Shown piece after piece: positions 16,770 to 27,631 of a stretch of 64,000 bases of DNA. Origin of the DNA: an uncultured Coriobacteriaceae bacterium. Lineage in GTDB: Bacteria; Actinomycetota; Coriobacteriia; Coriobacteriales; Atopobiaceae. The notes under the pieces were generated by a model. The model was given only the letters and a program-made list of their open reading frames with translations, was not told the DNA's origin and did not search any database. The stretch is from assembly GCA_902778135.1 (NCBI GenBank), contig CACYWP010000003.1, positions 62,001 through 126,000 of the forward strand, in the 5' to 3' direction. Each line of letters starts with the position of its first letter. Position 1 is the stretch's first letter. The translations under genes and the position numbers were made by a program.

Positions 16770-18098
16770 CTAGCCGTAGAGCGACTCGTTGATGGCCTGC
16801 TGATGCTCTTCGTAGCTCTCCGAGAACTGATGCACGTTCTCATTGATGAAGAAGTAGTAGTAGTTGGTATCGGCAGGCTCCATCGCGGCCTTGATGGACT
16901 CGATGCTGGGAGAGCAGATGGGCGTGGGCGTGAGACCCGCATACTGGTAGGTGTTGTACGGGCTGTCGGTCTGCAGGTCGTCGGCCGTCACCTCGCCACC
17001 GGTCACGTACATCATGGTCGCATCGCTCTGGATGGCCATGCCAATGGACAGGCGGTTGTAGATGACCGAGGCCACCAGGGGACGGTCCTCCTCCGTGACG
17101 GCCTCCTTCTCGATGATGGAAGCCACCTTGAGCAGGCCGTAGTTGCTGATCTCGATGCCATAGCGCTCGCGCAGGCTGTCGCGGGCGGCGGACATGTCGA
17201 GCGAGTCGACCTCGGCGCGGAACTGGTCCAGCATGGCACGGATGACCGTGTCGGCCGTCATGTCCTTGCCACCCAGGTCGTAGGTCTTGGCATACAGGTA
17301 GCCCTCGAGCGAGTCGTCGCTGACGTTGTCGAGGAACTCGTACTCGTCGACGTAGTTGGAGGCCTTCGCCTGCTCGAGGAACTCGTCGGCAGAGATGCCC
17401 AGCTGCTCCTCCACCGAGGCGGCGGTCTTCGAGACGGTCAGGCCCTCGGCCAGCTTGAGCTGGTATTCCGTCGCATTGGGGCCCGACACCAGCTGGCGCA
17501 CGACCTCGGAGGGCGTGGCCCCGGTGATGAACTGGTAGGTGCCGCTCTTCATGGAGGCGTCGGCGTTCTGCTTCTGGATCTCCTGGTAGAAGCTGGTCTC
17601 GTCGGAGATGACGTGGTTCTCGATCAGCAGCTGGGCAATCTGCGAACCGCCCGCACCGTCGGGCACGGTGACGATGACCTGCTCGCCGGCAGGGTAGTCC
17701 TCGGAGATGGGCTCGTTGCGCTGGAACAGTCGCGGCACCACGCGCCAGCCGATGACGCCTACGGCGACGACGGCCGCCACCGCCAGGATGGCGATGAACG
17801 GGGCGACGCGCGAGTTGGCGCTGCTCGACTTGCGCTTCTTCGTTCCGGCGGCGCGACGCTTGTGGGCGGCAGCCGCACGCTGGGTGGCACGTGCCGTGCG
17901 CTCGGACATGTGGCTCGTGCTGCGGACCCCGTTGGCGTTGCGCCGAGACGCGGTGGCAGACGTGGTCCTCGGGGAGCGTGGGCTGGCGCTGCGCGGTGTC
18001 GCGGCGCGACGCGTGCGGGCACTCGTCGCGGGCGCGTCCGAATCGTTCGTGAAATGCGCTGCCCGCCTGCTCGAAGAGTTGTCCTGGCTCGTGGGCAT
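16770..18098 (-). CDS. mltG: Endolytic murein transglycosylase MltG
   Basis: 442-residue membrane-anchored enzyme that cuts nascent glycan strands and is thought to set their length. A basic, low-complexity cytoplasmic tail (1-97) precedes a single membrane helix (about 98-120), then a LysM-like region and the YceG catalytic domain with the catalytic glutamate in ASIIEKEA and the conserved LTPTPICSPS loop. The tail is longer than in E. coli MltG and rich in Ser/Arg/Ala. It lies between ruvX (9 bp upstream) and yqeG, as in many actinobacterial alaS-ruvX-mltG-aro clusters. Confidence 0.92.
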   Translation of the reverse strand: MPTSQDNSSSRRAAHFTNDSDAPATSARTRRAATPRSASPRSPRTTSATASRRNANGVRSTSHMSERTARATQRAAAAHKRRAAGTKKRKSSSANSRVAPFIAILAVAAVVAVGVIGWRVVPRLFQRNEPISEDYPAGEQVIVTVPDGAGGSQIAQLLIENHVISDETSFYQEIQKQNADASMKSGTYQFITGATPSEVVRQLVSGPNATEYQLKLAEGLTVSKTAASVEEQLGISADEFLEQAKASNYVDEYEFLDNVSDDSLEGYLYAKTYDLGGKDMTADTVIRAMLDQFRAEVDSLDMSAARDSLRERYGIEISNYGLLKVASIIEKEAVTEEDRPLVASVIYNRLSIGMAIQSDATMMYVTGGEVTADDLQTDSPYNTYQYAGLTPTPICSPSIESIKAAMEPADTNYYYFFINENVHQFSESYEEHQQAINESLYG

Positions 18099-18107
18099 GA
18101 TAGGTCC

Positions 18108-18521
18108 TTACGTTCGTCTGGCATCCAGCCAGGCCTGCAAAAAGAGCGAGGCGGCGACCATGTCGACCTTGCCGCGCATGGCACGCTCGCTCATACCCTC
18201 CTCACGTAGGATACGCTTGGCCTCGCGTGAGGACAGCCGCTCGTCGGCAAATTCCAGAGGAAGGCCGCATGCACGGGCGATCCGCTGGGCTTGCTCCATG
18301 ATGCGCTGCGCCTGCGGGCCGTCCTCGCCGGCCAGCGTCTGGGGTCTGCCGCAGACGAGCAGCTCGGGTTCGTAGTCTTCCAGCACGCGACGGAACGTGC
18401 GCGCATGGCCAAGCACCTCCTGCGCGGGCAGGACGGCGACCGGGGAGGCGACCGTGCCCGTCGCGTCGCTCGCGGCGATCCCGACACGCACCTCCCCTAT
18501 GTCCAGTGCCAGCACGCGCAC
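18108..18521 (-). CDS. ruvX: RuvX/YqgF RNase H-fold nuclease
   Basis: 137-residue protein, annotated in this family as putative Holliday-junction resolvase; roles in pre-rRNA processing are documented for YqgF in E. coli. Conserved acidic residues are visible in LALDIGEVRVGIA, FADERLSS and KVDMVAASLFLQ. Length is normal. The start is a GTG 3 bp after the alaS stop, so expression depends on the alaS transcript. Confidence 0.92.
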   Translation of the reverse strand: MRVLALDIGEVRVGIAASDATGTVASPVAVLPAQEVLGHARTFRRVLEDYEPELLVCGRPQTLAGEDGPQAQRIMEQAQRIARACGLPLEFADERLSSREAKRILREEGMSERAMRGKVDMVAASLFLQAWLDARRT

Positions 18522-18524
18522 GTG

Positions 18525-21170
<2,646 letters not shown>

Positions 21171-21209
21171 GTCTCTCCTTGGATGGCACGGTGAACGTCC
21201 AATTGCAAA

Positions 21210-21215
21210 ACTATA
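21210..21215 (-). promoter_or_regulatory. Candidate -10 of alaS
   Basis: TATAGT on the minus strand about 40 bp upstream of the alaS start, in one of the few AT-rich patches. No good -35 hexamer is seen at the right distance, so the call is tentative. Confidence 0.35.
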
Positions 21216-21330
21216 GCGCACCGAGGCGGATGTGACCGAAAAAGCTCCTACCAGCCACAAGGAGTTCAAGCTCGCCAGCCCTCGCGACGGCACGCGCGCA
21301 GGCGATGCGGCACCCCCAAACATGAGAGAA

Positions 21331-21357
21331 AGGGCCGGGACGCGCGGTCCCGGCCCT
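21331..21357 (-). terminator. Terminator of the BspA-like gene
   Basis: AGGGCCGGGAC and GTCCCGGCCCT form a perfect 11-bp stem with a 5-nt loop, 43 bp after the stop. On the minus strand it is followed by TTCTCTCATGTTT. Confidence 0.8.
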
Positions 21358-21399
21358 CGTGTGCTCCCTCGCAGGCCCCGGAGGGGGCCCATTCGAGCG

Positions 21400-23235
21400 C
21401 TAGAGCTTGTAGCCGTAGAAGGCGATGCTCTCGTATCTCCAGCCGTTGTTCTTCACCAGGCTGTCACGCTCGGCGGCGCTGGACGTGTAGTGGTGCTGGC
21501 CCCTCTTCAGGCGGCCGTTGTACAGGCGGTACAGGGCGACGTTGCCGCCAGAGTAGAAGGCGGGCGTGCCATTGAGGTCGAGGGTCCACCCGTGCTTGGC
21601 GATCAGTATGTCACGCTCGCCCTTGCTCGTGGTGTAGTGATGGTCGCCGGACTTCCTGTTGTACAGGCGCCACACCGGCGTGCTCGAGCTTGCAGGGGCA
21701 TACCAGCCCACGCCCTCTGCGCGCCAGTCACGGTAGTTGCCCGTGCCGCAGGCGTTGTACTCGCCCAGACCCATGGTGTAGAGGTGCTCGGAGGTCTTGG
21801 TGTTGTACATGCGATAGACGACCGCGCGAGCCTGGGTGATGTAGGTGTCGGCCGTCTTGCGGCGGTTGGACGCAATCTGGCTCGTGCTGTACCAGGCCTT
21901 GCTGCGCGTGGAGTACCACTTGCCGTTGGAGGCGGTGGCGGTGGGCACGGCACCCTTGAGGTTGACCGGCCAGGAGTTGGAGATGGTCCAGGACTTCAGC
22001 GAGTTGTCGTTCTTGAAGCAGTTGGTAGCGGTCGTCAGCGCAGAGCAGGTCCAGCCAGACAGGTCGATGGTCTCCAGGGCGTAGTCGGCTTGGAACATGC
22101 TCTCCACCGTAGTCAGCTTCGAGCAGGGCCAGCTGGCGAGGTTTGCCGTCTTCAGTGACTGGCACCCACCCAACATGTAGCTGGCGTCAACCAGGGCGGA
22201 GGGCCGCCAGCTTGACAGGTCGATGGAGGTGAGGGACGTGCAGTTTGCGAACATCCAGCTCATGTCACGCACCTTGGAGACGTTCAGTTTGCCCAGCTTG
22301 GCCGAAACCATGCTCGTGCAGTTGTAGAACATCGAGCCCATGTCGGTGACGCCGGAGGTGTCCCAGCTACTGAGGTCGATGGCCCCCATCGAGGTGCAGT
22401 CGTAGAACACGGAGTTGAGGTTGGTGACCTTCGAGGTGACCCACTTGCTCGGGACCGTGAGGCTGGTGAGCTTGTTGCAGCCATTGAAGCAGTTCTTGAG
22501 GCTCGTGAGGTCGGGGGTGCGCAGGTTCGAGATGTTGCAGGAGGTCATGTTCTTATAACCTGAGAACAGGTTGGGGCCAGCGCCAGTGCCATAGGCATAG
22601 ACGCCATAGGAGACGTAGACCGACTTGATCGAATCCGAGTAGGTCGCCCAAGGGTCGGATGCGAGGTAGCCTGTGGAGCCCTTGGGGCTGATGGTGAGGT
22701 GGCCGCTGGAGTTGATGGACCAGTTGCAGGTGCCGGTCGAGCCGCTGTGTGAGGCGCCCAGCTCCTCGGGCTCGCCGTCGCTGGCCTCCAGGGACTGCGG
22801 CTCGGAGCCGTCGGAGATGGCGGGATGATGCTCGATCTCGTCAAGGTCGCGTGAGGGGACGAACAGCTCGTAGGCGTCGGGGTCGACGACCTCCTCCTGC
22901 GTGGCCTCGTCCTCCGTGGCCTGCTGCTCGTCGGCGACGACGGCAGGCTGGTCCTGGTTCTGCGCCTCGGTATCGGTCGCGGCGATCTCGTCCGCGGCGA
23001 CCGCGGCTTCAGGCACCGTCTGGTCGGACTCGCCCGCAACCTCGGCCTCGGGCGCGTCCTCCTCGGGAGCGGCTACGGGGACCTCCTCGGGCGTCTCCGC
23101 CTGATCGTCGAGGACCTGCTCGATGGCCTGCGAAGCCTCGTCCTCGATCTCCGCCAGCGCCTCCGTCGGCACGCCCATCCCAACCAGGGCCACCGACAGC
23201 ACGCACGCCAGCGCGCCATTCCACCATCGTCTCAT
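21400..23235 (-). CDS. BspA-type leucine-rich repeat surface protein
   Basis: 611-residue secreted protein. It has a signal peptide (about 1-28, cut near ALA), an acidic Glu/Ala-rich region (about 29-150), then five to seven repeats of about 23-25 residues with the pattern LTSIDLSSWDTSxVTDMxxMFxxC, typical of the BspA/DUF285 repeat (about 200-430). The C-terminal 170 residues hold three repeats of the form VYRMYNxxTxEHLYTxxxxE (DUF5648-like). No LPxTG sorting signal or terminal membrane anchor is present, so the C-terminal repeats may hold it at the surface. BspA repeats are linked to adhesion in oral and vaginal bacteria; that role here is inferred. Confidence 0.85.
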   Translation of the reverse strand: MRRWWNGALACVLSVALVGMGVPTEALAEIEDEASQAIEQVLDDQAETPEEVPVAAPEEDAPEAEVAGESDQTVPEAAVAADEIAATDTEAQNQDQPAVVADEQQATEDEATQEEVVDPDAYELFVPSRDLDEIEHHPAISDGSEPQSLEASDGEPEELGASHSGSTGTCNWSINSSGHLTISPKGSTGYLASDPWATYSDSIKSVYVSYGVYAYGTGAGPNLFSGYKNMTSCNISNLRTPDLTSLKNCFNGCNKLTSLTVPSKWVTSKVTNLNSVFYDCTSMGAIDLSSWDTSGVTDMGSMFYNCTSMVSAKLGKLNVSKVRDMSWMFANCTSLTSIDLSSWRPSALVDASYMLGGCQSLKTANLASWPCSKLTTVESMFQADYALETIDLSGWTCSALTTATNCFKNDNSLKSWTISNSWPVNLKGAVPTATASNGKWYSTRSKAWYSTSQIASNRRKTADTYITQARAVVYRMYNTKTSEHLYTMGLGEYNACGTGNYRDWRAEGVGWYAPASSSTPVWRLYNRKSGDHHYTTSKGERDILIAKHGWTLDLNGTPAFYSGGNVALYRLYNGRLKRGQHHYTSSAAERDSLVKNNGWRYESIAFYGYKL

Positions 23236-23331
23236 GGGTCTTTCCTTCCGTCCAACGTGTCTGGCCGTATTGCTGCTCTACACATCCTAAACCATAAGAA
23301 CAGAAAGTTTGTCCTCTCGGTCCGAAAACGG

Positions 23332-23380
23332 CGGGGACGGTTCCTTCCGCGTGGGAATCGAGCGGAAGGAACCGTCCCCG
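23332..23380. repeat. Perfect 19-bp palindrome with GGGGACGGTTCC core
   Basis: CGGGGACGGTTCCTTCCGC (23332-23350) and its exact complement (23362-23380) flank an 11-bp loop, 21 bp after the sigma-factor stop. On the minus strand the stem is followed by CCGTTTTCGG, so it can act as its terminator. The GGGGACGGTTCC core recurs in other intergenic sites of this window. Confidence 0.8.
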
Positions 23381-23401
23381 TAGCTTGGTTTCGCGAATGG
23401 C

Positions 23402-24229
23402 CTACTTGCTCATCAGGCCTTCCGGGTCGAGCTTGTCCTGAATCTGTCGCAGCGCCTTGCGCAGCATGCGCGAGACCTGCACCTGCGAGATGCCCAGCCG
23501 CTCGGCAATCTCGACCTGGGTCAGTCCCTCGCGGAAGCGCATCTGGATGATCTCCTGCTCGCGGGGCGAGAAGTCGCCGATGGCATCCTCGATGACCATG
23601 CGGTCGTCCGAGGCGGCCAGCTCCCCGTCCTCCGTCGCATAGTGGTCGATGATGGAGGGTGCGTCGTCGTCGGCGTTCTGTCCGGTGCCTTCCAGGGGCA
23701 CCGAGCTGTATGCGCTCGAGGACTCCATCGCCTCCAGCACCTCGTCGACCGTGGCGCCCAGCCGCTCGGCGACCTCGGCCACCGAGGGCGGCCGCTGCAG
23801 CTCGCGGGTCAGCTCGTCGGTCGTCTGGTTGACCTTGGAGGACAGCTCCTGCAGGCGCCGAGGGACGCGCACCGACCAGCCCTTGTCGCGGAAGTGGCGC
23901 TTGATCTCGCCCATGATGGTGGGTGTCGCAAAGGTCGTGAACTCCAGGCCACGCGCCGGGTCGAAGCGGTCGATGGCCTTGATCAGGCCGATCGTCCCCA
24001 CCTGCATGAGGTCCTCTATCGGCTCCCCGCGGTTCTTGAACTTGCTGGTCAGGAAGCGCACGAGGTTGAGGTGACTGACGATGAGCTGCTCGCGCGCCTC
24101 CTCGTCACCCTCCTCCTTGTACAGGCGGAACAGCTCGCGCGTACGCTCCTTGTCCCATGCGACCCTACCCTCGCGTGGGGGCCGCTTTGCCCGAGCACGC
24201 CGGCGCTCCTCGGGGTCGCTACTCGCCAT
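23402..24229 (-). CDS. SigB/SigF-family RNA polymerase sigma factor
   Basis: 275-residue group 3 sigma factor. Region 2 (HLNLVRFLTSKF, DLMQVGTIGLIKAIDRFDP), region 3 (VPRRLQELSSKVNQ) and region 4 with the helix-turn-helix EIAERLGISQVQVSRMLRK are all present. It matches the SigB/SigF/SigG group that controls general stress or sporulation genes. It overlaps the end of the RsbW-like gene by 11 bp, the usual arrangement for a sigma factor and its antagonist. A basic N-terminal extension of about 25 residues precedes region 1.2/2. Confidence 0.9.
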   Translation of the reverse strand: MASSDPEERRRARAKRPPREGRVAWDKERTRELFRLYKEEGDEEAREQLIVSHLNLVRFLTSKFKNRGEPIEDLMQVGTIGLIKAIDRFDPARGLEFTTFATPTIMGEIKRHFRDKGWSVRVPRRLQELSSKVNQTTDELTRELQRPPSVAEVAERLGATVDEVLEAMESSSAYSSVPLEGTGQNADDDAPSIIDHYATEDGELAASDDRMVIEDAIGDFSPREQEIIQMRFREGLTQVEIAERLGISQVQVSRMLRKALRQIQDKLDPEGLMSK

Positions 24230-24593
24230 ACGCGCTCTCCGCCCTCTTCACCAGGTTCAGGGTCCTGCCGTCCTCGGTCACGCCATGCTCGTCGCAGATG
24301 GCCGACAGGAGCAGCTCCGCCAGGTCGAGCGCGTCGTCGCCCTCGTCGATGGGCATCGGGCCCAGCGCAAAGCTGGTACGCACCTCGCCCACGTCCAGCG
24401 CGAAGCTGACCTCGCAGCTCTCGGGCGCCGTCGCGCAGCACACGACGAAGCCCTCCTCGGCGGCCATGCGCACGTCCTCGACCTCGTCGACGCTCATGTC
24501 ACAGACGACGGCCAGGTTGGCCGCCATCATGCGCACCGTGCGCGCGAACGCCGCCTGGGCGGGTACGCTGAGGTGCACCGTCTGTCGCGACAT
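24219..24593 (-). CDS. RsbW/SpoIIAB-like anti-sigma factor with degenerate ATP site
   Basis: 124-residue protein with the fold pattern of GHKL anti-sigma kinases and the expected position directly upstream of the sigma gene. The N-box normally reads ExxxN; here it is AAEEGFVVCC (45-54) without the Asn. The DxGxG box is absent (ALGPMP region), and the Gly-rich lid reads DEGDDALDLAELL. The C-terminal TLNLVKR strand is kept. It probably holds the sigma factor without kinase activity, and no RsbV-type antagonist adjoins it. Start ATG 6 bp after the previous gene. Confidence 0.75.
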   Translation of the reverse strand: MSRQTVHLSVPAQAAFARTVRMMAANLAVVCDMSVDEVEDVRMAAEEGFVVCCATAPESCEVSFALDVGEVRTSFALGPMPIDEGDDALDLAELLLSAICDEHGVTEDGRTLNLVKRAESAYGE

Positions 24594-24601
24594 CGCTCCC
24601 C

Positions 24602-25177
24602 CTACTCCACGTCATCCGGTGCGGAGACCGGGGCGTAGGTGACATAGCCGGACTTGTGGGCGGGCTGGTCGTAGACCGGGTCGGCCACGGCGGAGCCGGC
24701 GGGCTGGGCAGGGGCCTGTTCCTGGGAACCCTTGCCGATGAGCTGCTGGCCCTCGGGGATGGTGATGCCGCCCAGGCTGGCGACCTTGGACACGACGCCC
24801 ACGGCGGCGCTGGTGGCGGTGTTGACGATGCGCGTGGCAGACTCGCCCACGCCCGCGACGCCGCGCGTGGCGGACGAGACGTCGCCCAGGATGCCGTTGA
24901 CCGAGCCGAGGCCGGTGCTGGCCTCGTCCACTACGACGGTCACCTTCTCGACCAGAGGGGTCACCTCGCGCAGCGCGGGCTGCAGCTCGTCGACGACGCC
25001 ATCGAGCTTGGCGATGATGGGGGTCGCCTGGTCGATTGCCTCGGTGGCCGAGTGGGAGACCTCGTCGAGGGTGGTGCGCGCCTTGCGCAGGGTCAGCGCG
25101 AGCTCGGCTACCGCCCACACGGCAGCGATCACCAGCACGATCAGCATGATGTCGAGGGGCTCCATGGTCATGGTCAT
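24602..25177 (-). CDS. DUF948-like membrane protein
   Basis: 191 residues: one N-terminal membrane helix (about 6-24, IMLIVLVIAAVWAVAELAL), a long amphipathic helical region with repeated DELQPALREVTPLVEKV-type heptads (35-105), and a low-complexity Ala/Pro/Gln tail. This layout fits DUF948 (YtxG-like) proteins; in Bacillus YtxG belongs to the SigB stress regulon. It is the first gene of the operon with the anti-sigma and sigma genes. Three in-frame ATGs lie in a row; the first has AAGGAG 8 bp upstream. Confidence 0.75.
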   Translation of the reverse strand: MTMTMEPLDIMLIVLVIAAVWAVAELALTLRKARTTLDEVSHSATEAIDQATPIIAKLDGVVDELQPALREVTPLVEKVTVVVDEASTGLGSVNGILGDVSSATRGVAGVGESATRIVNTATSAAVGVVSKVASLGGITIPEGQQLIGKGSQEQAPAQPAGSAVADPVYDQPAHKSGYVTYAPVSAPDDVE

Positions 25178-25375
25178 GGTCGTTTCTCCTTCGAATGAGC
25201 CGCAATGCGGCATTGCAGACATACGTGATTGTTAGTTTAGCCGTTTGGCGCAGCGGTGGTGCAGACGACGCCGTCCGGCACATGGTTTGGCTCGGTGGCA
25301 AGGCGGTGACGATGGTCGTGCCGCAGTGCGTCACACGAAGGCGTGCCCCGAACGGCCGCGGGGTTGCGGCGTGGA

Positions 25376-26734
25376 CTACTCCCCCGCGCGGTCGCGGCCG
25401 ATGGCCTCGGTGCGCCAAGCCTCCCAGCCGCGCGGTCCGGGCCGGTAGAAGGCGCCCCGCTCCAGGCCATCGGGCAGATACTGCTGCTCAACCCATCCCC
25501 CGTCGAAGTTGTGCGGGTAGAGGTAGGCGCCATACTCGTCCGAGCCGGGACGATGGCGGTCGCGCAAGTGGTTGGGCACCTCGCGTCTCGGCCCCTGACG
25601 CACCTCGGCCAGCGCCGCGTCGATGCCAGCCTCGGCGGCGTTGCTCTTGGGGGCCAGGCACATGTAGATGACCGCCTGGGCCAGGTTGATGCGGCACTCC
25701 GGATAGCCGATGACCTCGGTCGCCTTGAAGGCCGCCTCGGCCACGAGCAGGGCCTGCGGGTCGGCGTTGCCGATGTCCTCCGACGCCAGGATGAAGATGC
25801 GCCGCGCGATGAACTTCGGGTCCTCCCCGGCGTCGATCATGCGCGCCAGCCAGTAGAGCGCCGCATCGGGGTCGCTCCCGCGCATCGACTTGATGAAGGC
25901 CGAGATGATGTCGTAGTGCATGTCGCCGGCCTTGTCGTAGGAGAGGCCGCGGCGTGGGTTGGCCTCGCGGACGTGCTCGACCGTGATGGTCACCGGGTTC
26001 CCGTGGGGGGCATCGCCCTCCGGCGGCGCAGCCATCTGGCTGGCCAGCTCCAGCGATGTCAGCGCGGCGCGGCCGTCGCCTCCCGCCAGCGTCACGATCT
26101 CCTGCAGCGCGTCGTCTGCCAGTGCAAACGCACCGTTCAGGCCATACTCGTCATCCATCGCCCGCATCACGAGCCGAGCGATGGAGCCATCGTCCAGGGG
26201 CTGGAGCTCGACGACGCGCGAGCGCGACAGCAGGGCGGAGTTGACCTCGAAGTAGGGGTTCTCGGTCGTCGCGCCGACCAGCACCACGATGCGGTCCTCG
26301 ACAGCATGCAGCAGCGCGTCCTGCTGGGAGCGGTTGAAGCGGTGGATCTCGTCGACGAACAGGATCGTGCGGCGGCCCATGCCCAGCAGGCGCGACTCGG
26401 CGGCCTCCACCTCGCGACGCAGGTCCTTGACCGTGCCGGTGACGGCCGACACCTCCACGAACTCGGCGTGGGTGGTGTTGGCGATGATGCGCGCCAGCGT
26501 CGTCTTGCCCGTGCCGGCAGGGCCGTACAGGATGACCGACGAGAGGGTGTCGTGCTCGATGGCGCGCCGCAGCCACGAGCCCTCGCCCACCGCCTGCTCC
26601 TGGCCGACGTATCCGTCCAGGGTCTGGGGGCGCATGCGCACGGCGAGGGGTGCGTTCAGCTTGCGCTGGTAGCGCTCGATGTTGGAGAAGAGTGTTTCCA
26701 TAGGCGGCATTGTAGCGCGTGTGTCGGACATCAT
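25376..26734 (-). CDS. rarA: Replication-associated recombination protein A (RarA/MgsA)
   Basis: 452-residue AAA+ ATPase acting at stalled replication forks as a clamp-loader-like factor. Walker A GPAGTGKT, Walker B FVDEIHRFN, sensor region GATTENPYFEV, and the C-terminal MgsA tetramerisation domain (RGSDPDAALYWLARMIDAGEDP, YPHNF) are all present. The ATG at 26734 was chosen because AAGGA lies 9 bp before it; METLF at 26701 is an alternative. It is divergent from the C26 amidase gene, with a 63-bp shared upstream region. Confidence 0.93.
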   Translation of the reverse strand: MMSDTRATMPPMETLFSNIERYQRKLNAPLAVRMRPQTLDGYVGQEQAVGEGSWLRRAIEHDTLSSVILYGPAGTGKTTLARIIANTTHAEFVEVSAVTGTVKDLRREVEAAESRLLGMGRRTILFVDEIHRFNRSQQDALLHAVEDRIVVLVGATTENPYFEVNSALLSRSRVVELQPLDDGSIARLVMRAMDDEYGLNGAFALADDALQEIVTLAGGDGRAALTSLELASQMAAPPEGDAPHGNPVTITVEHVREANPRRGLSYDKAGDMHYDIISAFIKSMRGSDPDAALYWLARMIDAGEDPKFIARRIFILASEDIGNADPQALLVAEAAFKATEVIGYPECRINLAQAVIYMCLAPKSNAAEAGIDAALAEVRQGPRREVPNHLRDRHRPGSDEYGAYLYPHNFDGGWVEQQYLPDGLERGAFYRPGPRGWEAWRTEAIGRDRAGE

Positions 26735-26797
26735 GATGCTATCCTTTTCACGTCATTGGCATTCACATTGGCCCGCTTGGAGACGCAAGGGACGGAT

Positions 26798-27532
26798 ATG
26801 GCGCAGGAGACCCCCTACAGGCCACTGATCGGCATCTGCTCACGTCCGGGAGAGAGCGACCCGGACCTCTCCTACATCAACACGCACTATGCCAAGGCCG
26901 TGCAGCTGGCGGGCGGCATCCCCGTCGCGCTGCCCTACGGCTTCGAGGCCGCGAGCATCGCCCACGACATCGTCAGCCGCATCGACGGACTGCTGCTGAC
27001 GGGGGGTGGCGACGTCAGCGAGGAGGGCTTCGGGGGCAACAACTACGCAAAGGGCTGCGTGGCGCGGATCTCGTTCATGAGCGCCGACCGCGACGTCTTC
27101 GAGTGGGCCGCCGTCCGTGCGGCATGGGACGCCAACAAGCCCTGCCTGGGCATCTGCCGTGGCATGCAGGTCATGAACGTCTCGTTCGGCGGCACGCTGC
27201 TGCGCGACATCGCCGAGACGCGACCCGACTCCACCATCGACCACATGCAGCCCAAGCCCTGGGACGTGCCGGTGCACAGCGTGCGCGTCGAGCCGGCCAG
27301 CTGGCTGCGCCAGATCCTGGGAGGCACCGAGTTCCAGGTCAACTCCATCCACCACCAGGCCATCGCCGAGCCATCGCCTCAGGGGCGCATCGTCGCGCAC
27401 GCGCCAGACGGCACGCCCGAGGCGATCGAGTTCGACGACAAGCGCTTCTTCATCGGCGTGCAGTGGCATCCCGAGCAGTTGGGGACGATGCCCCAGCTGT
27501 TCGAGGCCTTCATCGACGCCTCGCGGCACTAG
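26798..27532 (+). CDS. C26 family gamma-glutamyl hydrolase (PuuD-like class I glutamine amidotransferase fold)
   Basis: 244-residue enzyme. The nucleophile elbow is CLGICRGMQ, followed by the catalytic histidine in QWHPEQ. The LTGGGDV oxyanion-side motif and NSIHHQAI stretch match gamma-glutamyl-GABA hydrolases and related C26 peptidases. The substrate could be a gamma-glutamyl amide or polyglutamate. No other putrescine-pathway genes are near. Start ATG (MAQETP) with a GGGA site. Confidence 0.88.
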   Translation: MAQETPYRPLIGICSRPGESDPDLSYINTHYAKAVQLAGGIPVALPYGFEAASIAHDIVSRIDGLLLTGGGDVSEEGFGGNNYAKGCVARISFMSADRDVFEWAAVRAAWDANKPCLGICRGMQVMNVSFGGTLLRDIAETRPDSTIDHMQPKPWDVPVHSVRVEPASWLRQILGGTEFQVNSIHHQAIAEPSPQGRIVAHAPDGTPEAIEFDDKRFFIGVQWHPEQLGTMPQLFEAFIDASRH

Positions 27533-27631
27533 CGCAGGGACCGCCGTCGGCAGCGCCCCCAATCCGATGCCATTTCCGTCACGACCATGCGCTAGGCTGG
27601 TGGCGACACCCATAACCTCCGAGGAGGACGC

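Noticed and set aside
21171-21330. Possible T-box or other leader RNA upstream of alaS
   Set aside because: The leader from the candidate -10 to the ATG is only about 40 nt, with no specifier stem or T-box sequence.
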